DNA from: an uncultured Agathobacter sp.
GTDB lineage: Bacteria; Bacillota; Clostridia; Lachnospirales; Lachnospiraceae
Reading direction: 5' to 3'
Assembly (NCBI GenBank): GCA_944381555.1
Contig: CALWLL010000007.1
Coordinates: 1-64,000 of the forward strand
DNA: 64,000 nt
The stretch's first letter is position 1, and every line of letters begins with the position of its first letter. This document shows positions 9,658 through 18,881 of this stretch, piece after piece. Made by a program: the position numbers and the translations under genes. The notes beneath the pieces were generated by a model. The model was not told the DNA's origin and did no database searches. It worked only from the letters and a program-made list of their open reading frames with translations.

Positions 9658-12186
9658 ATGAGCAAAAAAGTGGTAAAACCAATTGTGCTGGTACTGATTT
9701 TTATAGGTGCATTGGTAATCTTTAGCATGACGACAAATAAAGTGAATATAGATTTGACGGCAACAATGGAAGAGGCAACGCTTCCGGTTGTCAATTTTGT
9801 ACACAATGACGTGGTAATCAATGAACTGCATGGTTATGTGCAGGAAATGGATTTGTTATCTATGCGCGATAATGTACTGCCGATTGGGAATGACCGCATT
9901 TTGCATCTTGAAATGATGACATATGGTGAAACTATCAATAATTTGTCTTATGAAATCAGAAGTCTGGATGGGACCAGACTTTTGATGGAAGAAGACAATG
10001 CGGCATTTACCTTAGATGGAGACAAGCTATCCTGTGAGATTAGTCTTCCAAGTCTCTTTGAGGAGCAGGAAGAGTATAACATGGTGCTGGCAGCTACGGC
10101 CGGGGAAAAGCAGGTGTATTATTATACGCGTCTTATGAAGGCTTCAGAGTGTTATGTGGACGAATGTCTGGAATTTGCCATGACTTTCCACGACTATACG
10201 TTCCGTGACGACGCGGCTGATTTTATCCCGAATTATATGGATCCTGCAACGGGAGACCCAACTACATTAAGTTATGTTGATTTAACGTGTACTCTGCGTC
10301 AGATTACATGGGCAAAATTTGAAGGGGTGAAACTGACGGAACCTGTCGCAGCTTTTAAAGAAATCAACAATTCTTATAATGTCATTACACTGACCTACGT
10401 TATGACAAATATCAATGAATCCAATGAAGTAGAATATTATAATGTAGAAGAATACTATCGTTTGAGACAGACGCCTACCCGTATGTATGTATTGAACTTT
10501 GAGCGTAGAATGAATCAGATATTCCGTAGTGAAAATGATTTTATTCAGGGGGATAACACGATTTCGCTAGGTATCCGGGATAATAATGTAGAACACAGAG
10601 CAAATGATTCGGGTGACTGCATCGCATTTGTTCAGGAGGGAGAGCTGTGGTGCTATGACAGACAAAACAATTCCATGTCGAAGGTGTTTAGCTTCCGGGG
10701 TCCGGAGGGAATTGATGAAAGAGAAAACTATGACCAGCACGATATTAAAATTGTGCGTGTAGATGAGGCAGGAAGCATTGAGTTTCTGGTATATGGTTAC
10801 ATGAATCGCGGAATCCATGAAGGAGAAGTTGGAATAGGCGTATATCATTATGATGGGATTGCGCATACGGTTGAAGAGGAAATCTTTATATCCTCGGATA
10901 AGAACTTTGAGAAACTAAAAGCAGAACTTGGTGAGCTTATGTATGTCAACGAGCAGAAGATGCTGTTTCTTATGGTAAACGAGGATATTTACAAAATAGA
11001 TTTAACGACATATAAAGCAGAGCTTATGGTAGATACACACAACAGTGAAGGGTATGCCATCTCAAAAAGTGACAGATATATAGCCTGGGTAGAAGCGGAC
11101 AAGCTCTACAGCAGTTCCGTAATTTATTTGATGGACTTAAAAACGGGAAACCGGCATGAAGTGGAATCAGGAGCAGATACGTACTTAAAACCGCTTGCAT
11201 TTATCGGTGATGACTTTGTGTATGGTATTGCAAATGCTTCTGAGGTTACGGTGGATTCGGTTGGAAATCCTGTTTTCCCAATGAGCGCCATTGAAATTTT
11301 AAATCCTGCGGATGAGAAATTAAGTATTATCAAAACCTATACGCCAACAGGGGCGCACATAGGCAAGGTAACGGTAGATGCTCAAAACATATATGTGGAG
11401 CTGGTGACGGAGGAAAACGGCAGATATGTTGCCAGTGGTTCAGATACTATTATGAACCGTGAAACAGATGAGGCAAACCAGGTATCTTTAGCCACTACTG
11501 TTACAGACATAAAACAGACGCAGGTAGTGATTATGATGAAGAGTATTAGTAATGCCGGCAATGTAAAAGTCATTATGCCAAAGTATGTGTTGCTGGAAGA
11601 AGAGAAAACTATGGCGCTGGATTTAGAAAAGGAAGAAGAAGCATATTATGTATACTTAAAGGGAGATGTGATCTTAGCAACATCAAATGTCTCCGAAGCT
11701 ATCATATGTGCAAATCAGAACAATGGCGTAGTTGTAGATAAAAGTTTGAGATATATCTTTAAGCGTGCCAGAAGTACCAGTCAGTCTCCGTTGAAGAACA
11801 TTTCAGTAAATGCCGCTGATATCCATGCAAATTCTATTGCAAAATGCATCAGTGCAATACTTGAAAGAGAAAAGGCAGGATTAAGTGTAAATGAGTTGGT
11901 TCAGGCGGGGCAGACGCCGTTTTATATTCTTGATACGACATTAAAGGATGCGCTTGTGTTAGAACTTACGGACTGCGGCATAGATGAACTCCTTTATTAT
12001 ATTGATCAGGGAAATCCGGTATTTGCTAAGACTGGTGAAAATGAGGCCATATTATTGACAGGATATTCCTCCAGCCGCATCTATTATTACGATTCAGATA
12101 CGGGAAGTACTATGAATATGGAGTATGATGCAATGGAGGAGAGACTTCAGAATGGCGGAAATTATTTTATAGTTTACTTAAAATAA
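9658..12186 (+). CDS. Large exported protein with a degenerate C39-like C-terminal domain
   Basis: 842 residues from ATG 9658, chosen because AGGTGAT lies just upstream; GTG 9649 and ATG 9652 are alternatives. There is one N-terminal hydrophobic signal/anchor (about residues 8-25), then a long extracytoplasmic region with beta-propeller-like character (repeated Tyr/Asp/Gly strands). The last ~130 residues resemble a C39-like papain-fold domain. The usual catalytic Cys region reads NSIAKCISAIL, and the usual His of the HAVLLTGY strand is Glu (NEAILLTGY). That suggests a binding rather than proteolytic domain. No family recognised. Confidence 0.75.
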   Translation: MSKKVVKPIVLVLIFIGALVIFSMTTNKVNIDLTATMEEATLPVVNFVHNDVVINELHGYVQEMDLLSMRDNVLPIGNDRILHLEMMTYGETINNLSYEIRSLDGTRLLMEEDNAAFTLDGDKLSCEISLPSLFEEQEEYNMVLAATAGEKQVYYYTRLMKASECYVDECLEFAMTFHDYTFRDDAADFIPNYMDPATGDPTTLSYVDLTCTLRQITWAKFEGVKLTEPVAAFKEINNSYNVITLTYVMTNINESNEVEYYNVEEYYRLRQTPTRMYVLNFERRMNQIFRSENDFIQGDNTISLGIRDNNVEHRANDSGDCIAFVQEGELWCYDRQNNSMSKVFSFRGPEGIDERENYDQHDIKIVRVDEAGSIEFLVYGYMNRGIHEGEVGIGVYHYDGIAHTVEEEIFISSDKNFEKLKAELGELMYVNEQKMLFLMVNEDIYKIDLTTYKAELMVDTHNSEGYAISKSDRYIAWVEADKLYSSSVIYLMDLKTGNRHEVESGADTYLKPLAFIGDDFVYGIANASEVTVDSVGNPVFPMSAIEILNPADEKLSIIKTYTPTGAHIGKVTVDAQNIYVELVTEENGRYVASGSDTIMNRETDEANQVSLATTVTDIKQTQVVIMMKSISNAGNVKVIMPKYVLLEEEKTMALDLEKEEEAYYVYLKGDVILATSNVSEAIICANQNNGVVVDKSLRYIFKRARSTSQSPLKNISVNAADIHANSIAKCISAILEREKAGLSVNELVQAGQTPFYILDTTLKDALVLELTDCGIDELLYYIDQGNPVFAKTGENEAILLTGYSSSRIYYYDSDTGSTMNMEYDAMEERLQNGGNYFIVYLK

Positions 12187-12269
12187 ACAAAAATCATTGT
12201 TAAAATGAACAATTACAAATTACGTTTTTCTGTTCCTTCGTGTAAGTTTAACAGAAATTTTTTCCCTTA

Positions 12270-12298
12270 TTGCAAAACTGTCAAAATTGGGATATATT
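12270..12298 (+). promoter_or_regulatory. Sigma-A promoter for the HPr-like gene
   Basis: TTGCAA (12270-12275), a 17-bp spacer and TATATT (12293-12298), 40 bp upstream of the HPr-like start. Confidence 0.65.
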
Positions 12299-12337
12299 GG
12301 GGTTAATATTTAATAGGTTTGGGAGAAGGAGTGCATT

Positions 12338-12592
12338 ATGAGCAGAAAAAACGTAATTGTATCTAATGTGTTAAAAGGACATGAGAATCCAGTTGCAGAA
12401 CTCGTTCAGGTAGCTTGCAGATTTGACAGTGAAATTACATTAGAGAGCAATAACCGCAGAATTAATGCAAAGAGCATTATGGGAATCATGGCTTTCAATC
12501 CATCTGAAGGAATGCCAGTAAGCATTGTGACGGAAGGTTCAGATGAACAGGAAGCATTATTGGCAATTGAAAAATTTTTGGTTTGTGAATAA
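12338..12592 (+). CDS. Atypical HPr-family protein (His15 and Ser46 kept, Arg17 lost)
   Basis: 84 residues, the normal HPr length. HPr carries phosphate in the PTS (His15) and is a regulatory target of HprK (Ser46). Here His15 and Ser46 fall exactly at those positions. The active-site signature G-[LI]-H-A-R-P-A reads G-H-E-N-P-V, so the conserved Arg17 is Asn, which should weaken phosphotransfer from enzyme I. The NAKSIMGIM segment around Ser46 is intact. HprK is encoded at 44205. A regulatory, Crh-like role fits better than sugar transport. It has its own promoter. Confidence 0.85.
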   Translation: MSRKNVIVSNVLKGHENPVAELVQVACRFDSEITLESNNRRINAKSIMGIMAFNPSEGMPVSIVTEGSDEQEALLAIEKFLVCE

Positions 12593-12615
12593 TAAGTTCA
12601 TAGGAGGAAAACTTT

Positions 12616-13056
12616 ATGGCAACAAAGAAAACTGCAACAAAAGTAACTGAAGTAAAAGAAGCGAAAGCAGAAGCTCCAAAAGCAGAAGCTCCAAAAGCAG
12701 AAGCTCCAAAAGCAGAAGTTCCGAAAGCAGAAGCTCCAAAAGCAGAAGCTCCAAAAGCAGAAGCTCCAAAAACAGAAGCAAAAAAAGAGAAGAAGGCTCC
12801 GGCTAAGAAAGCGGCTGCAACAAAGAAGGCGGCTTCGAAAAAGGCAGAAGTTAAGAAGGAAACTGTTATCGCAGTTCAGTATCAGGGCAACGAGGTGGCT
12901 GTAGCAAGTGTAGAAGAAAAGGTAAAAGCTGCATTTGTGGCAGAAGGACACAAGGCATCATCTATTAAAACATTAAATATTTATGTTAAACCAGAAGAAT
13001 TTTCTGCCTATTATGTAATCAATGAGAAGTATGCAGGACGTGTAGATTTATTTTAA
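12616..13056 (+). CDS. DUF6465-like protein with AEAPK repeats
   Basis: 146 residues. Residues ~15-55 are about eight tandem AEAPK/AEVPK pentapeptides, ~56-80 form a Lys/Ala-rich histone-H1-like stretch, and ~82-146 form a compact domain that ends RVDLF. I recall the C-terminal part as DUF6465 of Lachnospiraceae. The basic tail resembles H1-like DNA-binding or wall-spanning segments, but function is unknown. AGGAGG lies 9 bp upstream. It follows the HPr-like gene by 23 bp, and a strong terminator follows. Confidence 0.75.
   Translation: MATKKTATKVTEVKEAKAEAPKAEAPKAEAPKAEVPKAEAPKAEAPKAEAPKTEAKKEKKAPAKKAAATKKAASKKAEVKKETVIAVQYQGNEVAVASVEEKVKAAFVAEGHKASSIKTLNIYVKPEEFSAYYVINEKYAGRVDLF
12667..12771 (+). 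repeat. 15-bp tandem repeat encoding AEAPK
   Basis: About seven near-identical copies of a 15-bp unit (GCAGAAGCTCCAAAA with single-base variants). The array lies inside the DUF6465-like gene, keeps the frame and is a likely site of strain-level length variation. Confidence 0.85.
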
Positions 13057-13090
13057 CTAAATAAAGAGTAAAGTGTGATTCTAAGCTGAT

Positions 13091-13127
13091 AAATGGAGCG
13101 GGATTTAAAAATCCCGCTCCATTTTTG
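13091..13127 (+). terminator. Rho-independent terminator before the exopolysaccharide operon
   Basis: A strong hairpin with arms AAATGGAGCGGGATT and AATCCCGCTCCATTT around a short loop, followed by T residues. It isolates the Pel-like operon from the upstream HPr/DUF6465 genes, so that operon needs its own promoter in 13128-13245, where I could not pick a convincing one. Confidence 0.85.
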
Positions 13128-13245
13128 TGTCTGGAGAGTTTTTTGCATATCATTTTTTATGGGAATCAATTTGCAGATTATGAATAAAAATGAAATTGAA
13201 AAAATATGATTAAAGATGAATTATAACTTTTTAGGAGGGAAAAAG

Positions 13246-13632
13246 ATGAACATTTTACTACAGTTAATAGCAATTACAGTGTGTCTGCTTATGTGTTATG
13301 GCCTGATTGCAAAAACAAAAAAGAAAGAACTGTCAGAAAGTCAGGCATTTATGTGGCTGGTGGGAACACTTGGGCTGCTATTTTTGTCATTCTTCCCTGG
13401 AGTTATTACCTGGGCGGCAGACTTGCTGGGAGTTTGGTGGGCGCCTGCGACTTTAATCTTTTTTCTTATTGTTGTAATTATTCTGATTCTTTTTCATCAT
13501 ACAATTTCCGTTACGGCTTTAGAGTCTAAAGTAACGGAACTGGCGATGCATATGATTTTATTAGAAGAAAAAAACAAAGAGTTGGAAAATAGATCAGCAT
13601 TATCTGAAAAAGAGGGGGAATCACAGGAATGA
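13246..13632 (+). CDS. DUF2304-family small membrane protein, first gene of the Pel-like operon
   Basis: 128 residues from ATG 13246 (AGGAGG 8 bp upstream; the in-frame ATG at 13216 has none). There are three hydrophobic segments (about 2-20, 33-50, 58-80), then a C-terminal helical tail rich in Glu and Lys. This is the DUF2304 layout, a family usually encoded beside Dpm-like GT2 glycosyltransferases that make polyprenyl-phosphate sugars. The likely partner GT2 is in the same operon at 18844. Its stop overlaps the next start (ATGA at 13629), showing translational coupling. Confidence 0.8.
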   Translation: MNILLQLIAITVCLLMCYGLIAKTKKKELSESQAFMWLVGTLGLLFLSFFPGVITWAADLLGVWWAPATLIFFLIVVIILILFHHTISVTALESKVTELAMHMILLEEKNKELENRSALSEKEGESQE

Positions 13633-15713
13633 AAATATTAATATGCGGCGAATATGGGGTGTTTTGTAAGGAACTTATCAGCAGAATGAAAAAAGAAGGA
13701 TATGACGTATTTGTGATTACCGGCTCGGAGAAGCCAAGACGCAAAAAGCCAAAGAGCGGTGTATTCCAAGACTATAATTTCAGCTACCGCAGTAAGAGTA
13801 TCGGGACGGTCATGAAAAATATAAAAGCAGACGTTATGATTATACTTGGCACTTGTGATGTTAAGTATACATGGGAAGATGAAAAGAAAGAATCCGTAAG
13901 ATACCTGTCGGGAATGATCAATCTGCTGTTAAATGCAAAGCAGGCAGGAGTGCCGGAGGTAATCTATTGCTCATCCTTAGGCGACTCTGAGGATTCGGAG
14001 ATGGAAAAAACCTATAGACAGGTAGAAACGGTATGTACCCAGCAGAGTGAAGCGGGAAAATGTGCTATCACCACAATTCATTTTCCTGAAATTTACGGGG
14101 AAATACGGACAAAAAGACCGGATATCTGCGCAGAATTAGTGGAAGAGGTGTGGGAAAAGGATGAAATAGTCATTCACGGAAACCGTCCTCACAGGATATT
14201 ATATGTAAAAGATGCGGCAGACGCAGTAATGCGTGTTTTTAGCAGCAAAAGCCAAGAGCGCAGGCATCTGGCAGAGGGGAGTGTACATACCGAGGAGGAA
14301 ATTATCTCAGCGGTAAAAGATGTAATTGGAGATAGGAACGTAATGATTACGGATATACCGGTCCAAGAAAAAAATCTAACAGAGGCGAAGGAACCGGAAA
14401 AAAGTACAATGGGATTTTTGGAAAAGTACAGTTTGCGGGATGGATTGAATGAATATTACAAATTATTCATAAAGGAAAGAAATGCCTCTCTTTATAAAAA
14501 AGAGGAAAGAGGCAGTATCCGAAAATCTTTGATACCCTTTGCGGAGAATGCTGCCTTATTCTTAATTGTTACTCTGTTTACTTATTTGCTTCGTTCAACC
14601 TGGGTAGGGGAGAATGTTAATCTTTATCTCTTCTATATGATAATCATTGCAACAGTTTACGGATGCAATCAGACGATGGCAGCCGCCTTTTTCATGATTG
14701 CAGAAAGGGTAGCCGCCTTTTTCTGGCAAAGTTCAGAGTTTACATATACGGCATTTGCAGATGTACTTCAGGTCCTAATTGCAGGTGTATTTGTCGGATA
14801 TATGCATGACCGGTATAAAAGGAGATTAGAAAATCTCGAGGATGAAAAGAAATATTTCCAGAGTGAATTGCTGGATATGACCAGAATTTATGATGGCAGC
14901 CGATATATCAAGGAAGTATATGAACAGCGCCTGATGGGATATAAGATGAGTATGCCGAAAGTTTATGAATTGACAAGCGCCTTGGATTTCTGGGAGCCGC
15001 AAAAGGTAGTCTTTCAGGCAGTTGATGTGGCAAGAGAACTATTGGAAATAGAGGATGCAGCCATTTACATTGCAGGAAAAGAAGAAACATATCTCCGCCT
15101 TACGGCTTCCTCATCTGAACTTGCGCGCTCCCTTGGCGGGTCTCTTTGTGTGGATAACGACTTTTTCATGCGCGATGAACTTCTGGAAAGAACGGTATTT
15201 TGCAATAAAGAGATGAAACCGGAGCTTCCAACATATGCCTGCGGCATTTACGCGGAAGAAAAGCTGATTGCAATTATGATGTTGTGGACACAGGATCTTT
15301 CAAAGGTAAATTTATATGAGTCAAACACGCTTGCAGTATTAGGAAAGCTGATCGGAAGTTCTCTGGGAAGAGCAAGAACTATCTGGAATGGATATATGAA
15401 TCCGTACATTCATAACACAAACATTCTGAAAGAGGAAAGCTTTGATAACATTTTCGCGTTGTGCAGAGAAGGAAAAGAACAAAACAAAGTGATATATTCC
15501 CTGTTAAAAATTCCGCAGGAAGAAGTTGATGTGAAAACGGAATTGTTGTTTGGCAATATAAACCGCCTCGTTCGTGAAACCGATTATGTGGGACAGAAAA
15601 AAGATGGCTTGTATATCATTCTGCTGAATGCAAGTAAAGAAGAGGCTGATTTCGTGGAGTCGAGGTTTAAGGAAGCAGAAATTAAGGTGGAAAATTTAGG
15701 CGATAGGGGATGA
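13629..15713 (+). CDS. pelD: SDR-PelD fusion: c-di-GMP receptor-like regulator of Pel synthesis
   Basis: 694 residues. Residues 1-~240 are an SDR/epimerase-like Rossmann domain with degenerate features: the nucleotide loop is GEYGVFCKE, and the YxxxK site reads Y129-R-Q-V-E133. Residues ~302-392 form about four membrane segments, then a coiled coil (~393-415), a GAF-like domain (~430-580) and a degenerate GGDEF domain (~600-694). In the last, GGDEF has become KDGLY (658-662), but the inhibitory-site RxxD survives as Arg649-Glu-Thr-Asp652, exactly five residues upstream. This matches PelD, which activates the PelF synthase on binding c-di-GMP. The SDR fusion probably has a structural role. Confidence 0.85.
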   Translation: MKILICGEYGVFCKELISRMKKEGYDVFVITGSEKPRRKKPKSGVFQDYNFSYRSKSIGTVMKNIKADVMIILGTCDVKYTWEDEKKESVRYLSGMINLLLNAKQAGVPEVIYCSSLGDSEDSEMEKTYRQVETVCTQQSEAGKCAITTIHFPEIYGEIRTKRPDICAELVEEVWEKDEIVIHGNRPHRILYVKDAADAVMRVFSSKSQERRHLAEGSVHTEEEIISAVKDVIGDRNVMITDIPVQEKNLTEAKEPEKSTMGFLEKYSLRDGLNEYYKLFIKERNASLYKKEERGSIRKSLIPFAENAALFLIVTLFTYLLRSTWVGENVNLYLFYMIIIATVYGCNQTMAAAFFMIAERVAAFFWQSSEFTYTAFADVLQVLIAGVFVGYMHDRYKRRLENLEDEKKYFQSELLDMTRIYDGSRYIKEVYEQRLMGYKMSMPKVYELTSALDFWEPQKVVFQAVDVARELLEIEDAAIYIAGKEETYLRLTASSSELARSLGGSLCVDNDFFMRDELLERTVFCNKEMKPELPTYACGIYAEEKLIAIMMLWTQDLSKVNLYESNTLAVLGKLIGSSLGRARTIWNGYMNPYIHNTNILKEESFDNIFALCREGKEQNKVIYSLLKIPQEEVDVKTELLFGNINRLVRETDYVGQKKDGLYIILLNASKEEADFVESRFKEAEIKVENLGDRG

Positions 15714-15717
15714 TGTA

Positions 15718-16644
15718 TTGGAAAAAGTAATGGCAGTTGTATTGATACTAAACGGATTAAGTTCCCTGTTATATTTTCTATATTGGGCATGGAAGAAAAA
15801 AGAAGTAAAGCGGGCAGGCATTGTTGCATTATTTATCCTGATTATTCCAGTCGTCGGGGCGGTTTTTCTAATCGGGGCAGAACTGGTTAATATTGTTTTC
15901 TTTCATAAAAAAAAGGCAAAGCTCAGCGAAGATGAGCTGGGCTTTAGCAAAAAAAGGGAAAGGATGATAGTCGGCAATGATATCGAAAAAGAAAAAAATA
16001 CTGTTCCGATTGACGAAGCTTTGCGCATTTCCAATAATATCGACAAGCGCCAGATGTTATTGGAGATACTAAAGCGGGAGGATACGGATAATTACATAGA
16101 GGGGTTTCAAATGGCAATGGAACAAAGTGACACAGAGGTCGTGCATTATGCCGCTGCTTATATTTCCGATACGATTGTAAAGTATAAGGAAAGCGAAAAG
16201 CAGTTACGCGCCCGCTGTGAAAAGGACAGAGAGGATAATCCAAAGATAATTAGTGAATATCTTGGTCTTTGTGGAGATATTCTGGAGAAAAATATCTTTA
16301 CCGGAATTGAACAGAAGATGTATGCGGACAATTATGAGAAATATTTAGAATTTTTATATAACAAGGCTTGGCAAGAGGTTGACGGCAGGAAGATAGAACG
16401 GATGATTGCTTTAAAGAAGCAGGAAAAAAATGATGCCGGGGTAAAGAAGTGGATTATTCGTGCAGAAAGAATTTTGGAAACAGATATAGATGCTGCAAAA
16501 GCGGTTTTGAAATATTACTTCTATATTAAAGATTATACGAAATTTAGAAATGTCTTAGAGGTCATCAGGAAATCGGATTTAAAGCTTGATAGTGAGCTTG
16601 TAGGCTGGATTAGATTTTATGCCATAGACAGAGGAAGATTATGA
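15718..16644 (+). CDS. pelE: PelE-like membrane protein with helical-repeat tail
   Basis: 308 residues, TTG start at 15718 with GGGGATG upstream; ATG 15730 is the alternative. Two N-terminal membrane segments (about 5-22 and 29-58) are followed by a soluble, all-helical region that looks like TPR-type repeats. PelE has this same layout (two membrane segments plus TPR) and sits between PelD and the synthase in the inner-membrane complex. Sequence identity to known PelE is not obvious by eye, so the name rests on topology, size and position right after pelD. Its stop overlaps the next start (ATGA). Confidence 0.65.
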   Translation: MEKVMAVVLILNGLSSLLYFLYWAWKKKEVKRAGIVALFILIIPVVGAVFLIGAELVNIVFFHKKKAKLSEDELGFSKKRERMIVGNDIEKEKNTVPIDEALRISNNIDKRQMLLEILKREDTDNYIEGFQMAMEQSDTEVVHYAAAYISDTIVKYKESEKQLRARCEKDREDNPKIISEYLGLCGDILEKNIFTGIEQKMYADNYEKYLEFLYNKAWQEVDGRKIERMIALKKQEKNDAGVKKWIIRAERILETDIDAAKAVLKYYFYIKDYTKFRNVLEVIRKSDLKLDSELVGWIRFYAIDRGRL

Positions 16645-18881
16645 ATTGGGAAAATTTTTGGACTATTTGCGGCAGTACGTTTTATTATTGCATTCTGACG
16701 TTATGGATACCGTCGCTTTGTTTTGGAAGGTATGTGAAAAAAAAGAATCTGACATTCCGTTTTTTCTTCTATCAATGTACCGGTAATTTATATATCACAT
16801 TTGTAGTATGGGGGCTTGGACTTTGTCATGGAGTTCATTTTGCAACCCTGCTTCTGACCCTTATAATTCTGCCGCTATTCTGGTGTTATCTCCAGAACAG
16901 ACAAATGCTTCGGAAAAAATGGAGAATGGCAAAAAGTGTACTTTCTATGCTGACACACAGAACCTATGGGAAGCATGTTCTAGGCAGAGAAATCATAGAC
17001 ACATGCCGAAAAAAGAGAAAGTCATTTTACATAAAACATATCAAAGGCAGAGAAACCGAGCTGCTGGTATCCGGTCTGGTAATGGTATGGGTGGTATGGT
17101 TTTACGGATGGTATAAATTTCACAATGTGGCATATGCCCATACCGATGAAGAAACGCATTTATACTGGATTAGCGAGCTGCTGCATGGAAACATTTTTCC
17201 GGCAGGCATATATCCACACGGGATGCACACATTGGTAGCCGCAATTGCAGGCCTGTCCGGTATGACAATATACAGGGTATATATCATGTTTTCCGTGATG
17301 TCAGCCGCGCTTGTATTTGCATCTGCCTACCTGTTTATAAGAAAGTGTTTTACAAACAGTTATGTGGCACTGGCGGGATGGATTTTCTTTGTTTTTACGG
17401 ATATATTCCAGCCAGTCTCTTATTTTAGATTTCAGATTTCATTTCCAATGGAATTTGGGCTGGTAGCAGCATTTGGACTACTTTCTGCTCTGATTGAATA
17501 TATAAAGAGTAAAGAAAAAGCAGATTTGATTTTGTTTTCCTTATGTATCACATGGACGCTGATGGCGCATTTTTATGTTACCATCTTTTGTGCTGTTATC
17601 TGCGTATGTTTCGGCGTTGTTTACCTGTACATCCTGTTTAAAAAGAAGGTGCTGATACAGTTGGTATTGGGAGGGATAACAGGAATTATCCTTGCATGTG
17701 TTCCGTATGCAATGGGATATGCCCTTGGTTATTCGTTTGAAAGATCTATTGGGTGGGCTTTGGGAATTTCATCAACCACATCCGAGACAGATGCAGAAAA
17801 GGAAGAAGAGGAAACGCCAAAGGAGCAGGAAATTCCAGAGAACGCATCTGTTTTTGAAAAAGAGATGGTCTATCTGACGAAAAATTTCGTGCGGGAGAAG
17901 GAAGCTGCAAAGGTGCTGCTGATTGCCAATAAGGTCTTTTTGATGTATGGGCTCTTAGGTATTCTTTTTGCAAAGAGAAAAGAAGTCTTTATGAGATATC
18001 TCTTTCTGGCAGTTTTGTGGGAGGCAGGAGCCATTTTGGCGTGTACCTATTACCTGAACACAATAACGCTCATAGAAGTTAAGAGAATGGCAACGTTTTT
18101 GACGTTCCTGACCATTCCTGTCTTCTGTATGCCTTTTGATATGCTGTATCGGTTTCTGAAATGTCTGAAATGCAGAAGAAACCGCATACAGTGGATATTA
18201 GCAGCACTTACGGTTGGAGAAATTGTAGTTTTATTTCTAACCGGCAATAAAAAAGAGAAAAAGGATTTGTATTATGAGATTATAGCGACAGAGGCTGACG
18301 TTAAAACCTGCCTTGAACTTTTGGAAAATGGAAAAAAGCATACTTGGACAGTTATTTCCCCGACAAATGATTTATCGATCATACGATATGATGGATATCA
18401 TTATGAAATAACAGATCTGGTCCGGGAATTAGATGGTGGGGAAGAGGAGATATATATTCCGACGGAAGAGATTTACGTTATATCGGAGAAGAAAGCGATA
18501 TCCTTTCTCAGTGCGAAAAGAAAAATTGACCGAAGTGATGTTGCAGCAGATAAATATGTGAAGAAAATCAGTGCAGAACTGGCACTTTCCGATGTTGACT
18601 GGGAACTGGAGCAGGATGAGATTCATTCTTTGGATGCGCCTTACTATTTTCAGAGAGAAACACTTATGTCTAAGCTGCACTACTGGATTTGGGCTGTCAG
18701 CCTGATATATCCGAATCATGTTTCTGTCTTCTATGAGGATGAACAGGTTTGTGTTTATAAGATAGAACAGGATCCTTATTTTATGCTTAATCTTTCTGTA
18801 GATTACAAAATACTTGCAAACGAAGAGTTGTGGGGGAAAGACAATGAAAAAAATACTTATGGTTATACCTGCGTACAATGA
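16641..18881 (+). CDS. GT-C-like multi-pass membrane protein
   Basis: 746 residues. About 12-13 hydrophobic segments span residues ~1-540, followed by a soluble C-terminal domain (~550-746). After the first long membrane helices, an acidic loop reads AYAHTDEETHLYW. This Asp-Glu in the first extracellular loop is typical of GT-C glycosyltransferases (ArnT/PMT type), which use polyprenyl-phosphate sugars. It sits in the operon directly before the Dpm-like GT2. The proposed role is transfer of a lipid-linked sugar to the extracellular polymer. Generic Pel loci do not need such an enzyme. Family assignment is inferred from topology and the acidic loop. Confidence 0.6.
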   Translation: MNWENFWTICGSTFYYCILTLWIPSLCFGRYVKKKNLTFRFFFYQCTGNLYITFVVWGLGLCHGVHFATLLLTLIILPLFWCYLQNRQMLRKKWRMAKSVLSMLTHRTYGKHVLGREIIDTCRKKRKSFYIKHIKGRETELLVSGLVMVWVVWFYGWYKFHNVAYAHTDEETHLYWISELLHGNIFPAGIYPHGMHTLVAAIAGLSGMTIYRVYIMFSVMSAALVFASAYLFIRKCFTNSYVALAGWIFFVFTDIFQPVSYFRFQISFPMEFGLVAAFGLLSALIEYIKSKEKADLILFSLCITWTLMAHFYVTIFCAVICVCFGVVYLYILFKKKVLIQLVLGGITGIILACVPYAMGYALGYSFERSIGWALGISSTTSETDAEKEEEETPKEQEIPENASVFEKEMVYLTKNFVREKEAAKVLLIANKVFLMYGLLGILFAKRKEVFMRYLFLAVLWEAGAILACTYYLNTITLIEVKRMATFLTFLTIPVFCMPFDMLYRFLKCLKCRRNRIQWILAALTVGEIVVLFLTGNKKEKKDLYYEIIATEADVKTCLELLENGKKHTWTVISPTNDLSIIRYDGYHYEITDLVRELDGGEEEIYIPTEEIYVISEKKAISFLSAKRKIDRSDVAADKYVKKISAELALSDVDWELEQDEIHSLDAPYYFQRETLMSKLHYWIWAVSLIYPNHVSVFYEDEQVCVYKIEQDPYFMLNLSVDYKILANEELWGKDNEKNTYGYTCVQ

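Noticed and set aside
9166-9831. Long minus-strand open frames opposite the repeat protein
   Set aside because: They are shadows caused by the repetitive composition of the plus-strand gene.
12598-12951. Minus-strand Cys/Phe-rich frame opposite the AEAPK repeats
   Set aside because: A repeat shadow; the plus-strand frame has a strong ribosome binding site and conserved C-terminal domain.
13128-13245. Search for a c-di-GMP riboswitch or clear promoter before the Pel-like operon
   Set aside because: I saw no GEMM-type conserved core. TTGAAA and TATGAT/TATAAC boxes exist but with poor spacing.
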